Positions 8,698 to 16,935 of a stretch of 40,250 nucleotides of DNA are shown here, in pieces. How positions within the stretch are numbered: the first letter of the stretch is position 1; every line of letters begins with the position of its first letter. A model generated the notes under the pieces. That model was given only the letters and a program-made list of their open reading frames with translations, was not told the origin of the DNA and made no database searches. Origin of the DNA: an uncultured Coriobacteriia bacterium (lineage in GTDB: Bacteria > Actinomycetota > Coriobacteriia > Anaerosomatales > Anaerosomataceae); NCBI GenBank assembly GCA_927439865.1, contig CAKMKD010000127.1, positions 1 to 40,250 of the forward strand, read 5' to 3'. A program made the position numbers and the translations under genes.

Positions 8698-10683
8698 GTG
8701 AATCCGTCCCGCCTTGCCCGCATACTGAAAGTGCTCGCGGGTCTGCTCGCGGGCTTTTGCCTGCTCTTCCTCGGCATCGGGGCGTATCTCTACTACCTGT
8801 CGACGACGCTTCCTGACCTCGGCGTCGACCAGTCAGCCTTCAGGCCGGCCGAGACCTCCGTTGTGTATGCCTCCGATGGCAGTGTGCTGGCCGAGTGGCA
8901 CGGCGAGCAGGACCGGACCGTCATCGCGTTCGACAAGATTCCCGGCAGCATGCGCGACGCCGTCGTTGCGATCGAAGACGAGCGTTTCTACAGTCACACG
9001 GGGGTCGACACCGAGGCGATCATGCGTGCGCTCAAAGTGAACGCCGAGAAGGGTGAGATCCGGCAAGGGGGGAGCACCATCACGCAGCAGGTGGTGAAGC
9101 TGCTCTTCACCGGTGGTGAGCGGACCATGACCCGCAAGATCCGCGAGGCTCTGATGGCGTATCAGCTGGAGACGAAAGCCGACAAAGAGAAGCTCCTCGA
9201 GACGTACCTCAACCTCGTCTACTTCGGCCAGGGGTCATACGGCGTGGAGAGCGCGGCTCACCGTTACTTCGGCAAGACGGCCACAGATCTAACGCTTTCA
9301 GAATCCGCGCTGCTCGCCGGCATCATTCAGTCGCCCACGCGCTTCAGTCCGACGGACAACATAGAGTTCTCGACCGAGCGCCGCAACGTCGTCCTCAAGA
9401 AGATGCTCGAGCTCGGTTACATCACACCGCAAGAGGAGCAGCGTGCCCGGAGCGTCGAGGTAACCCTTGCCCCATCCGCCGAGGAAGCAGCGATCGCGCC
9501 GTACTTCGTCGAGTACGTGAAGCAGGATCTCATCGACGCGCTCGGCTCGGAGCTGGTATTCCAGGGCGGCCTGCGAGTGCAGACGTCGCTCTCTCCGCCG
9601 GTGCAGCGCGCCGCAGAAGAGGCCGCGAGTGCGCTGCTTTCAGCGAAAGGTGACCCGGCGGTGGCGCTGGTGTGCCTCGACCACACAACCGGAGACGTAA
9701 TCGCGATGGTGGGCGGACGCAACTTCGACACCGACAAGTTCAATCTCGCCGTACAGGGGCGGCGCCAGCCCGGCTCGGCATTCAAGCCGTTTGTGCTTGC
9801 GACGGCGCTGAGCCAGGGTGTTCGGCCCACCGATGTCTTCTCTGCAGCGCCGTACTCCGTCGAGGTCACGGACGGGGTGTGGAACGTCCAGAACTACGAG
9901 AACGCGGTGACGAGCGGTTCGATGACGCTGTCGGCCGCCACCAACTGGTCAGTGAACGCCGTTTACGCCCGTCTCATCATGAAGGTCGGTGCCGCGAACG
10001 TCGTGAAGACAGCGGCAGCGATGGGCATCACGACACCGCTCGACCCGAATCCTGCCATCGCGCTTGGCGGTCTCAAGACGGGTGTCTCGCCGCTTGAGAT
10101 GGCGTCTGCCTACGGGACCATCGCCTCGGGTGGTATCCGCCGAAACCCGTCTGGGATCGTGCGTGTCACAAACGGCGCGGGTGAGACGATCTACGCGCCC
10201 GAACGTACCGAAGTACGCGCGATTGACGAGCGCGTTGCCAAGACCACAAGCGCGATGCTCCACGATGTCGTCGAGACCGGGACAGGGCAGGCCGCCCGGA
10301 TCAGCACGTGGTCGGCGGGGAAGACGGGCACCACGCAGGCACACAGGGATGCCTGGTTCGTCGGGTATAGCGCTCGGCTATGTACGGCAGTCTGGGTGGG
10401 TCACCCCGAGGGACAGGTCTCGATGACGAACGTGCACGGCATCAAGGTGACAGGCGGGAGTTACCCCGCGAAGATATGGCAGCGATTCATGCAGAAGGCC
10501 CTGGTGGTGCGCGGTACCGTCGATCCGCCGACCGGTACCGCCGAAGACGCCCCTCCGGGCTCGCAGGTGCGCGTGATCATCTGCACGGATAGCCTTCTGC
10601 TTGCCAATCTGCGCTGCCCGAGCACCATCGAGATGTACCTTGAGTCGGAGCTGGCCAAGCGCAGTACCTGCACGGTGCACTGA
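8698..10683 (+). CDS. Class A penicillin-binding protein (PBP1A family)
   Basis: GT51 motifs 'EDERFYSHTGVD', 'GGSTITQQVVKLLF', 'RKIREALMAYQLE' and transpeptidase 'GSAFKPFVLATAL', 'SVNAVY', 'SAGKTGTT'. GGAGG then GTG 8698, giving N-term MNPSRLARILKVLAGLLAGF. Confidence 0.95.
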   Translation: MNPSRLARILKVLAGLLAGFCLLFLGIGAYLYYLSTTLPDLGVDQSAFRPAETSVVYASDGSVLAEWHGEQDRTVIAFDKIPGSMRDAVVAIEDERFYSHTGVDTEAIMRALKVNAEKGEIRQGGSTITQQVVKLLFTGGERTMTRKIREALMAYQLETKADKEKLLETYLNLVYFGQGSYGVESAAHRYFGKTATDLTLSESALLAGIIQSPTRFSPTDNIEFSTERRNVVLKKMLELGYITPQEEQRARSVEVTLAPSAEEAAIAPYFVEYVKQDLIDALGSELVFQGGLRVQTSLSPPVQRAAEEAASALLSAKGDPAVALVCLDHTTGDVIAMVGGRNFDTDKFNLAVQGRRQPGSAFKPFVLATALSQGVRPTDVFSAAPYSVEVTDGVWNVQNYENAVTSGSMTLSAATNWSVNAVYARLIMKVGAANVVKTAAAMGITTPLDPNPAIALGGLKTGVSPLEMASAYGTIASGGIRRNPSGIVRVTNGAGETIYAPERTEVRAIDERVAKTTSAMLHDVVETGTGQAARISTWSAGKTGTTQAHRDAWFVGYSARLCTAVWVGHPEGQVSMTNVHGIKVTGGSYPAKIWQRFMQKALVVRGTVDPPTGTAEDAPPGSQVRVIICTDSLLLANLRCPSTIEMYLESELAKRSTCTVH

Positions 10684-10973
10684 TGAGTCACGCAGACCAC
10701 TACCGCGAGCTGCAGGTGTCGCGAGATGCCGAGCTCGAGGTGATTGAGAAGGCGTACAGGGCGCTGGCGCTCAAGTATCATCCGGACACCGGCGTCTCGG
10801 GCGACGCCGTCCGCATGCAACGCATCAACGCTGCGTACCGGGTGCTGCGCGAACCGTCAGAGCGCGCCCGTTACGACCACACCCTCTTCGGTGAGGTTCC
10901 CTCCGGGTGGGACGTGTTCTGGGACGCCGGGCTGGTGGGCCTGTACCGCCAGAGACATCGGCGGAGAAGCTGA
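10683..10973 (+). CDS. Short DnaJ-domain protein
   Basis: 'HYRELQVSRDAELEVIEKAYRALALKYHPDTG...MQRINAAYRVLREPSERARYD' has the HPD motif. Coupled to the PBP gene by TGATG overlap. Confidence 0.92.
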   Translation: MSHADHYRELQVSRDAELEVIEKAYRALALKYHPDTGVSGDAVRMQRINAAYRVLREPSERARYDHTLFGEVPSGWDVFWDAGLVGLYRQRHRRRS

Positions 10974-10999
10974 ACGGCCCGGGCATGTGCCCGGGCCGT
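10974..10999. terminator. Intrinsic terminator-like hairpin between convergent genes
   Basis: acggcccgggca-tg-tgcccgggccgt: perfect inverted repeat between the dnaJ-like stop and the convergent minus-strand selenoprotein candidate. No strong T-tract. Confidence 0.65.
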
Positions 11000-11024
11000 C
11001 TGTGTTCGGGATGCTCGTGCGTCG

Positions 11025-11357
11025 CTAGCAGGCGCTATTGAGCTTCGTCTGGACGGCCCGAAGAATGGCCGGGTACGAGACGGCTCCTTCGTACATGGGC
11101 TCACCGTCGATGACCGTGACCGGGTACACGAGGCCCTGGTCCCTGATCTGCTCGACCAGCTCGGTGCGTTCCGTCACCGTTTCTGCTCTGCTGGTGTCGT
11201 AGTAGAGAATCCGCGCGGCATCGCCGAAGCGGTTCTCCATTTCGGAGCGGATGATCTCGGTGATCTCCTCCGGAGACCACGTGGGACCTCAACCGCCGCT
11301 GTAACAAGTGCTCTCGGCCGGGAAGTCGAACACTTCGACGGTGACGATCTTGTCCAT
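11025..11357 (-). CDS. Putative selenoprotein: small ArsD-like thioredoxin-fold protein with CX4U motif (in-frame TGA at 11289-11291 read as Sec)
   Basis: Track ORFs 11289..11510(-) and 11025..11240(-) are in the same frame, separated by one TGA. Read-through gives MDKIVTVEVFDFPAESTCYSGGUGPTWSPEEITEIIRSEMENRFGDAARILYYDTSRAETVTERTELVEQIRDQGLVYPVTVIDGEPMYEGAVSYPAILRAVQTKLNSAC (110 aa). RBS AAGGGGG precedes ATG 11357. Confidence 0.8.
11260..11280 (-). promoter_or_regulatory. Candidate bacterial SECIS element
   Basis: mRNA after UGA: GGUCCCAC-GUGGUCUCC-GGA-GGAGAUCAC. 9-bp stem (one G-U), apical loop GGA starting 18 nt after UGA with G in the first two loop positions. Confidence 0.7.
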
Positions 11358-11367
11358 GGTGCCCCCT

Positions 11368-11571
11368 TTATCCAAGGTTGACAGCCCCTCCGGGGCAGAC
11401 TCTGGCGCAGATTCCGCATCCCACGCACAACTCTTCTCTAACGGTGTAGCCGTTTGAACCAGGGTACACCCCGCCCGGAAGAGGCACGATCGCATCTCTC
11501 GGGCACACACGTCGAGCTGGACAAGCAGGTGACCTGTCGCAGGCCGCGCTATTGATGCTCACGCTCTGCAC
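11368..11571 (-). CDS. Small 4Fe-4S ferredoxin-like protein with one canonical cluster motif and an atypical first Cys cluster
   Basis: [28 protein letters not shown]...[22 protein letters not shown]. Second motif CX2CX2CX3CP is canonical; first is CX5CX5CP. GTG start with AGGGAG upstream. Stop lies 10 nt from the selenoprotein start. Confidence 0.88.
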   Translation of the reverse strand: MQSVSINSAACDRSPACPARRVCPRDAIVPLPGGVYPGSNGYTVREELCVGCGICARVCPGGAVNLG

Positions 11572-11610
11572 TTTGTATCGCTCCCTGTTCTTCGGATGAA
11601 CCGTCGAGCG

Positions 11611-11640
11611 ATTGTATACCCCATGGGGTATCTATTGCAA
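11611..11640 (-). promoter_or_regulatory. Promoter of the ferredoxin/selenoprotein operon with palindromic operator in the spacer
   Basis: Minus strand: TTGCAA (11640-11635), 18 nt, TACAAT (11616-11611). The 16-bp perfect palindrome ATACCCCATGGGGTAT (11616-11631) fills the spacer. Confidence 0.7.
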
Positions 11641-11774
11641 CAGTCTGTGCCCGGAGGATTCCACCCGGTACTCCATATTCATGCCGCATCTGCACGGGCG
11701 AGCACGGGTCGGATACTATGGAACCGAAAGCACCGTCGCTTGGCGAGTGTGCACATGGCGAGACAGGAGTTGCC

Positions 11775-12935
11775 GTGAGTGAGGAAACGAGGCTCGGGGG
11801 AACCGGTCGCAACATGCTGCGGCTTATGCTTGGCGCTGGCCTGATAATCGGTCTGGCGTTCCCCCTGTTCGCCCGGTTGTTCGTGGACCCCAAGAGCACC
11901 GTCGCCTGGTGGCTGTTCTTCTTCTCGTGCATTGGTGCGGGTCTGGGTATGGGCGCGCTCTGTCACCTGGCGGCATTCCGGCTCTCCGAGCAGGTGCTCG
12001 CCCGGGTGCTCGGGGTCGCCGGGCGTTCGTTAGGTGTTGCAGTGCACGATATCAAGGGACTTGATCCTCTAGCAGGTGAATTACAGCGCGTGCTATCGAA
12101 CGCTTCCAGCCTGCTCGATCAGATTCGTGCGGCGAACACGAACATCCGTTCACTTACGGCCGAGGTTCTCGCCGCCACCGAACAGCAGGCATCGGGCGCG
12201 GCGGAGCAGGCAGCAGCGGTGACGCAGACCTCGGCAACGGTCGAGGAACTCGCGCAGACCTCAAGCCAGATCGCCGACAACTCCGAGTCCGTCGTACGCG
12301 TTGCCGAGCGAACGCTTGCGAGTGCCGAGGAGGGCATGGACGCCGTTCACCAGACGAGCGCCGGCATCGAGGACATTCGGCTGAGCACGCAGCAGTCCTC
12401 GGATCGTATCCTTGCCCTTGGCGAGCGGAGCCAGGAAATCGGACGGGTCCTCACGATCATCGACGAGATTGCCGAGCAGACGAAGATTCTGGCGCTGAAC
12501 GCTGCGATCGAAGCAGCGCGAGCCGGGGAGGCGGGCAAGGGCTTCTCGGTCGTCGCCGAGGAGATTCGCAAGCTGGCCGAGTCGGTCACAGAGTCAACAC
12601 AGGAGATCGGCCGCGTGGTGCGCGAGATCCAGGCGTCGACGGCAGCGCTCGTCATGCAGACCGAGAAGGCGGCGAACAAGGTGCAGGAGGGGCTTCAGCT
12701 CGCCTCGCACACCCAGAACGCGCTTGAGCGCATCGTCTCTCAGGTCGAAGAGACCACCGACGCGGCGAAGCAGATCTCTATCGCCACGCAGCAGCAGAGG
12801 ACGGCCTCCGATCAGGTGGTCATTTCGATGAAGGAAGTCGCCACCGTCTCGCAGCAGGCAGCCCAGGCGTCGAGGCAGATATCTGCGGCCATCGTCGAGC
12901 TTAATACGCTCGCCGACAGCATGGTTGTGCGCTGA
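11775..12935 (+). CDS. Methyl-accepting chemotaxis protein
   Basis: Two hydrophobic segments, then an MCP signalling domain with the hairpin tip '[42 protein letters not shown]'. AGGAG precedes GTG 11775; the track's ATG 11718 lacks an RBS. Confidence 0.95.
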   Translation: MSEETRLGGTGRNMLRLMLGAGLIIGLAFPLFARLFVDPKSTVAWWLFFFSCIGAGLGMGALCHLAAFRLSEQVLARVLGVAGRSLGVAVHDIKGLDPLAGELQRVLSNASSLLDQIRAANTNIRSLTAEVLAATEQQASGAAEQAAAVTQTSATVEELAQTSSQIADNSESVVRVAERTLASAEEGMDAVHQTSAGIEDIRLSTQQSSDRILALGERSQEIGRVLTIIDEIAEQTKILALNAAIEAARAGEAGKGFSVVAEEIRKLAESVTESTQEIGRVVREIQASTAALVMQTEKAANKVQEGLQLASHTQNALERIVSQVEETTDAAKQISIATQQQRTASDQVVISMKEVATVSQQAAQASRQISAAIVELNTLADSMVVR

Positions 12936-13402
12936 TGTCCGGCCTGAAGGAGCGACTGCTCGAGCTGGGTCTCGTGCTCCCGGATGTCGCAGCAGCGCTT
13001 GGCTCGTACGTGCCCGCGGTTAGGACCAGTGCTCTCGTCTTCACATCCGGACAACTGCCGCTTCGTGAAGGCGAGCTGCTCGCGCGCGGCAAGGTTGGGG
13101 ATGAGGTTTCCGGGGATGTCGCCAGAGAGTGCGCTCAGCGATGTGCTCTCAATGCGCTCGCCGCTGCCGCTACGGTGTGTGACCTTGATACCGTGTGTCG
13201 CGTCGTACGTGTGACAGGATATGTTGCATCAGCACCATCCTTCACCGGGCAGCCTGCGGTCGTGAACGGTGCGAGCGATTTGCTTGTCGAGCTCTTTGGC
13301 GAGGCGGGCCTCCATGCGCGTGAGGCCGTAGGTGTGGCGGCATTGCCGCTCGATGCGCCCGTAGAGATCTCGCTGGTGCTTGAGCTCGCACCGACTGCGT
13401 AG
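12935..13402 (+). CDS. RidA/YjgF-family protein
   Basis: '[16 protein letters not shown]', '[71 protein letters not shown]'. TGATG overlap with the MCP stop. Confidence 0.9.
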   Translation: MSGLKERLLELGLVLPDVAAALGSYVPAVRTSALVFTSGQLPLREGELLARGKVGDEVSGDVARECAQRCALNALAAAATVCDLDTVCRVVRVTGYVASAPSFTGQPAVVNGASDLLVELFGEAGLHAREAVGVAALPLDAPVEISLVLELAPTA

Positions 13403-13799
13403 AGGGCTTATCGCTGCGCGTGGCCCTGATATGACCTCGCCGCCGTATTGTCCATTCATGGAGGTTCATTTAGAGTTACCACGGTGGGCGGCTGAGGGGC
13501 TGCCCGTAGCGGCCTGTCGGACTCGGGATGCAAAGAGGGAGAGATGCGCAGGTCAGGGGTTCCCTGGCCGGGTTCAAGGACCGCTTCCGCGCGCTTGTCG
13601 CGCGCCGGTCATCGTGGGAGCAGTCCCACGCTCCAGGAGCGATGCAACGATTTGCTGTATCCATGTCTGGAATCTTGCAGGGGAGTGGGCGCCGACGGCG
13701 AACACCCAAGAAGGGACGTAGAAGCCGTCTCTCGTTCGTGCTGCGCGTCAGGCGCGAATAGGTGCGGCTCTGGGAGTGGGCAGGGAAGGTAGGGAGGCT

Positions 13800-15893
13800 A
13801 TGGCAAAGCTGTCATTGGCAGGGTTCAAAGACCCGGTTCGACGGCCTCGGTACATCATCTGGAGTGGTGCTGTACTTCTCGGATTGGCCGCGTTCATCGT
13901 CGTCGCATTCACTGCGACGTCGACGTACTGGTTCTGCAACTCGCTGTGCCACTCGGTTCAAGACGACGCCATGCGGACGTATGACAGGGGCTCGCACAAC
14001 ATGGTCTCGTGCCTGTCGTGCCATGAGCCGGTCAATGCGGATCCGCTGACGTTCGCGTACTACAAGGCCAAGGCCGGCGTGATCGGTGCGTATGAGTTGT
14101 ACACGAAAACAAACCATACACCGCTCAACGCCGAGAGCAAGCTGGCCCTGAACCCGAAACACATGGGTTCCGAGCAGTGCACGCAGTGCCACTCGGAGAA
14201 CCGCGTGATCACGCCCAGTGCGGGCATCCTGATCGATCATGAGGTTCATGACGAGAAAGAGATCCACTGCACCGTTTGCCACAACCGTGTTGCTCATCCC
14301 GAGCGCGACTACGAGATGATCAACAAGAGTCCGCGTACCGGCGAAATCTCGCCCAAGCACGCGGACTTCATGACGATGACAGCGTGTTTCCGCTGCCATA
14401 CCCTCACTGACGAAGCTCCGCCCAAGGGTATCAAGGCGCCGGGCAAGTGCTCGTCGTGCCACCCCGCCGACTTCAAGCTCAAGCCATCGAACCACGAGGC
14501 CGCCGATTTCTACCCCAAGGGCCACGCGGAGCTCGCGGAGGCTCGTGTCGACCGGGCGACTGGTCTTCCCACCTTCGAGCTTATGGGCGAAGAGGAGTCG
14601 GCAACGCACGCCGCGGAGTTGGCTGAGGAAGAGGGCGCTGCAGAGGGCAAGGCTTCCGATTACGGCGGCTCCTCCGCAAAGCATGACGTCTTCGAGATCT
14701 CGAAGGTCGAGTCCATCAACTACTGCAGCACCTGCCACGTCGTCGACAAGTTCTGCGGCGACTGCCACGGCATGGGCATGCCGCACTCTGAGGAGTTCAA
14801 GACCAAGTCGCACCCAGAGGTCGCCAAGACCAAGATGGACAAGTGCGACCTGTGCCACCAGGTGAAGAAGACGGACTATCTGTTCTGTAACAACTGCCAC
14901 CACGGCAGCGCGTCCAAGTGGACGTACGATCCCAAGGTCAAGTGGGCGACGCAGCACGCGAAGGCGGTGACCACGAACGGTGTGGCCGGTTGCCTCGGGG
15001 CGTGCCATGATCAGAAGTTCTGCGTGGACTGCCACACCAAGACCAAGCCGGTTCCCACGTCCCACAAAGACGCGAAGTGGCTGCGCGACAAGCTGACGGT
15101 GACCAAGTACGGTAGCGCGGCCGCTGAGCCGTCTGGCAAGCATGCGCTTGCCGCCGTTAAGGCCATCGACAGCTGCGAGGTGTGTCACGGTTCAGGTGGC
15201 ACCGGTTCGAAGTTCTGCAAGGGCTGTCACGGCATGGATATGCCGCACCCCGACACATTCAAAAAGAACCACGTGTCAGGAGCTAAGACGCCCAAGCTCT
15301 GCTCGAACTGCCATACGTTCAAGGAGCTCTGCTCGGACTGCCATCACACTGGTGCGAAGAACGGTGTCGCGTGGCAGAAGCAGCACCCGGTTCCGGTCGC
15401 CGCGAGTGGCGCAGCTCCGTGCTTCGAGAAGTGCCACGAGGACAAGCAGTTCTGCGTGAGCTGCCACACGAAGCTCAACGCCCTGCCTAAGTCACACACC
15501 GCCAAGGACTGGACGCGGAACCTCGCGCTCGGGAAGGCCGCTGGCCACAGCACGTCGTTCAAGGCCCAGGCCGATAGCTGTGAGTACTGTCATGGAACGG
15601 GCGGAGCAGAGGCCAAGTTCTGCAAGAGCTGTCACGTCTTGCCGATGCCGCACCCCGGCACGTTCAAGGACACGCACAAGGCCGACTTCGTAGCGAAGAA
15701 GCTGACCGAGAAGTCCTGCCAGAACTGCCACAACCAGTTCTTCTGCGACAACTGTCACCATCCCGGTGCCAGCGCAAGCCAGGCGTGGCGCACGTACCAC
15801 CCGAACCTTGTGAAGAAGGACGGTGCGGAACCGTGCTTCAAGTGCCACAAGCCGACGTCTTGCTCGTACTGTCACGTGCGACTGAACAGGTAG
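13800..15893 (+). CDS. Membrane-anchored multiheme c-type cytochrome with 24 predicted heme-binding motifs
   Basis: N-terminal TM (YIIWSGAVLLGLAAFIVVAFTATSTYW), then 21 CX2CH and 3 CX3CH motifs. NapC/NirT-like N-terminus. Confidence 0.95.
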   Translation: MAKLSLAGFKDPVRRPRYIIWSGAVLLGLAAFIVVAFTATSTYWFCNSLCHSVQDDAMRTYDRGSHNMVSCLSCHEPVNADPLTFAYYKAKAGVIGAYELYTKTNHTPLNAESKLALNPKHMGSEQCTQCHSENRVITPSAGILIDHEVHDEKEIHCTVCHNRVAHPERDYEMINKSPRTGEISPKHADFMTMTACFRCHTLTDEAPPKGIKAPGKCSSCHPADFKLKPSNHEAADFYPKGHAELAEARVDRATGLPTFELMGEEESATHAAELAEEEGAAEGKASDYGGSSAKHDVFEISKVESINYCSTCHVVDKFCGDCHGMGMPHSEEFKTKSHPEVAKTKMDKCDLCHQVKKTDYLFCNNCHHGSASKWTYDPKVKWATQHAKAVTTNGVAGCLGACHDQKFCVDCHTKTKPVPTSHKDAKWLRDKLTVTKYGSAAAEPSGKHALAAVKAIDSCEVCHGSGGTGSKFCKGCHGMDMPHPDTFKKNHVSGAKTPKLCSNCHTFKELCSDCHHTGAKNGVAWQKQHPVPVAASGAAPCFEKCHEDKQFCVSCHTKLNALPKSHTAKDWTRNLALGKAAGHSTSFKAQADSCEYCHGTGGAEAKFCKSCHVLPMPHPGTFKDTHKADFVAKKLTEKSCQNCHNQFFCDNCHHPGASASQAWRTYHPNLVKKDGAEPCFKCHKPTSCSYCHVRLNR

Positions 15894-15922
15894 CACGCGA
15901 GTACGCGTGATCGTTAGGCAGG

Positions 15923-15953
15923 GGCGCCCGGCCGAGTCAATCGGCCGGGCGCC
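15923..15953 (+). terminator. Rho-independent-type terminator after the multiheme cytochrome gene
   Basis: ggcgcccggccga-gtcaa-tcggccgggcgcc (13 bp perfect stem), then ttctcgttat. Confidence 0.8.
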
Positions 15954-16036
15954 TTCTCGTTATCGTCAGGAAGTTCCAGACGACCTTGCCAAATGCTTTG
16001 CTCTCGAGGGTGTGACCATGTATCATAGCGGCTCGT

Positions 16037-16113
16037 CGGGATGTGGCTCAGCTTGGTAGAGCGCTGCGTTCGGGACGCAGAGGTCGTGGGTTCGAATCCC
16101 GCCATCCCGACCA
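16037..16113 (+). tRNA. tRNA-Pro (anticodon CGG), CCA encoded
   Basis: Cloverleaf: cgggatg/catcccg acceptor, anticodon arm ctgcg-ttCGGga-cgcag, T-arm gtggg-ttcgaat-cccgc, encoded CCA. Confidence 0.97.
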
Positions 16114-16174
16114 TCGAAATCCCGCGGCAGGTGCGACCTATGGTCGACCTGCCGTTGTCGTTCTTGGAGGCACG

Positions 16175-16858
16175 ATGTTGTCGACGGTGTTCCATTGGGT
16201 CGGCTACGGGTTGTGTCATCAGCTGCCGGAGCGCTCGCTGTTCTCCGGGGGCTTCCAGCTCCCCGTGTGCGCGCGCGACACCGGCATCTATGCAGGGTTC
16301 GTCCTGGCCCTCATCGCGATTTCGCTGTTGGAGCGAGGCCGACGTCCTTCCGGGCTGCCACGAGCTTGGGTCATTGCCGTGGGCGCACTCCTCTTCAGCA
16401 CGATGGTGATTGATGGAGTGTCGTCGTACGCGGGTTGGCGTGAGACCACCAACGACATTCGCCTCATAACCGGGCTTGCCGCGGGGTATTCGATGACGTT
16501 GATCGTCGTTCCGATGCTGAACGGGCAACTCTGGACCACGGTGTCTCGCGCGCGCTTGCTCGACGGCTGGCGGGGAGCGGCCTGGCTCGGCACGATACCG
16601 CTATCCTTTGCGATCCTCCGTTGGGTTCTGCCTGCAACGGGTGTGCTGTACCCGATCCTGCTGACCGTTGCCGTGATTGGCACGTACATGGCCGTGAACC
16701 TGGTTCTGGTTTCGCTCATTCCTTCTCTGGAGCGGAAGATGACCTCGCTCCTCAGCGCCCCGATTCTTCTGGGCGCCGCGCTTGTGTTGACAGTGGCTGA
16801 ACTGGCCCTGGCTTCTCTGTTGCGTTCTGCGGCCGAACGATTCGCATCGGGGTTGTGA
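16175..16858 (+). CDS. DUF2085-like membrane protein
   Basis: 'GLCHQLPERSLFSGGFQLPVCARDTGIYAGF' resembles the DUF2085 signature. Multiple TM segments. GGAGG precedes ATG 16175. Confidence 0.82.
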   Translation: MLSTVFHWVGYGLCHQLPERSLFSGGFQLPVCARDTGIYAGFVLALIAISLLERGRRPSGLPRAWVIAVGALLFSTMVIDGVSSYAGWRETTNDIRLITGLAAGYSMTLIVVPMLNGQLWTTVSRARLLDGWRGAAWLGTIPLSFAILRWVLPATGVLYPILLTVAVIGTYMAVNLVLVSLIPSLERKMTSLLSAPILLGAALVLTVAELALASLLRSAAERFASGL

Positions 16859-16935
16859 TGCCCGTTTCCACGACGCCGTCGATGCGGTAAGGTTCTTCTT
16901 GATTGATGGCGGTGGGGCCGGCAGGAGGGTCGTCC

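Noticed and set aside
11289-11510. Track ORF 11289..11510(-) as a separate 73-aa protein
   Set aside because: Its first part is an out-of-frame reading of the ferredoxin gene; only the segment from ATG 11357 is real and it continues through the TGA.
13403-13799. Possible c-di-GMP (GEMM) riboswitch upstream of the cytochrome
   Set aside because: A 'ggatgcaaag' string is suggestive but the rest of the GEMM core could not be found by eye.
13812-15188. 458-aa minus-strand ORF antisense to the multiheme cytochrome
   Set aside because: Shadow ORF from high-GC coding sequence; no recognisable domain, while the plus strand has an unmistakable multiheme protein.
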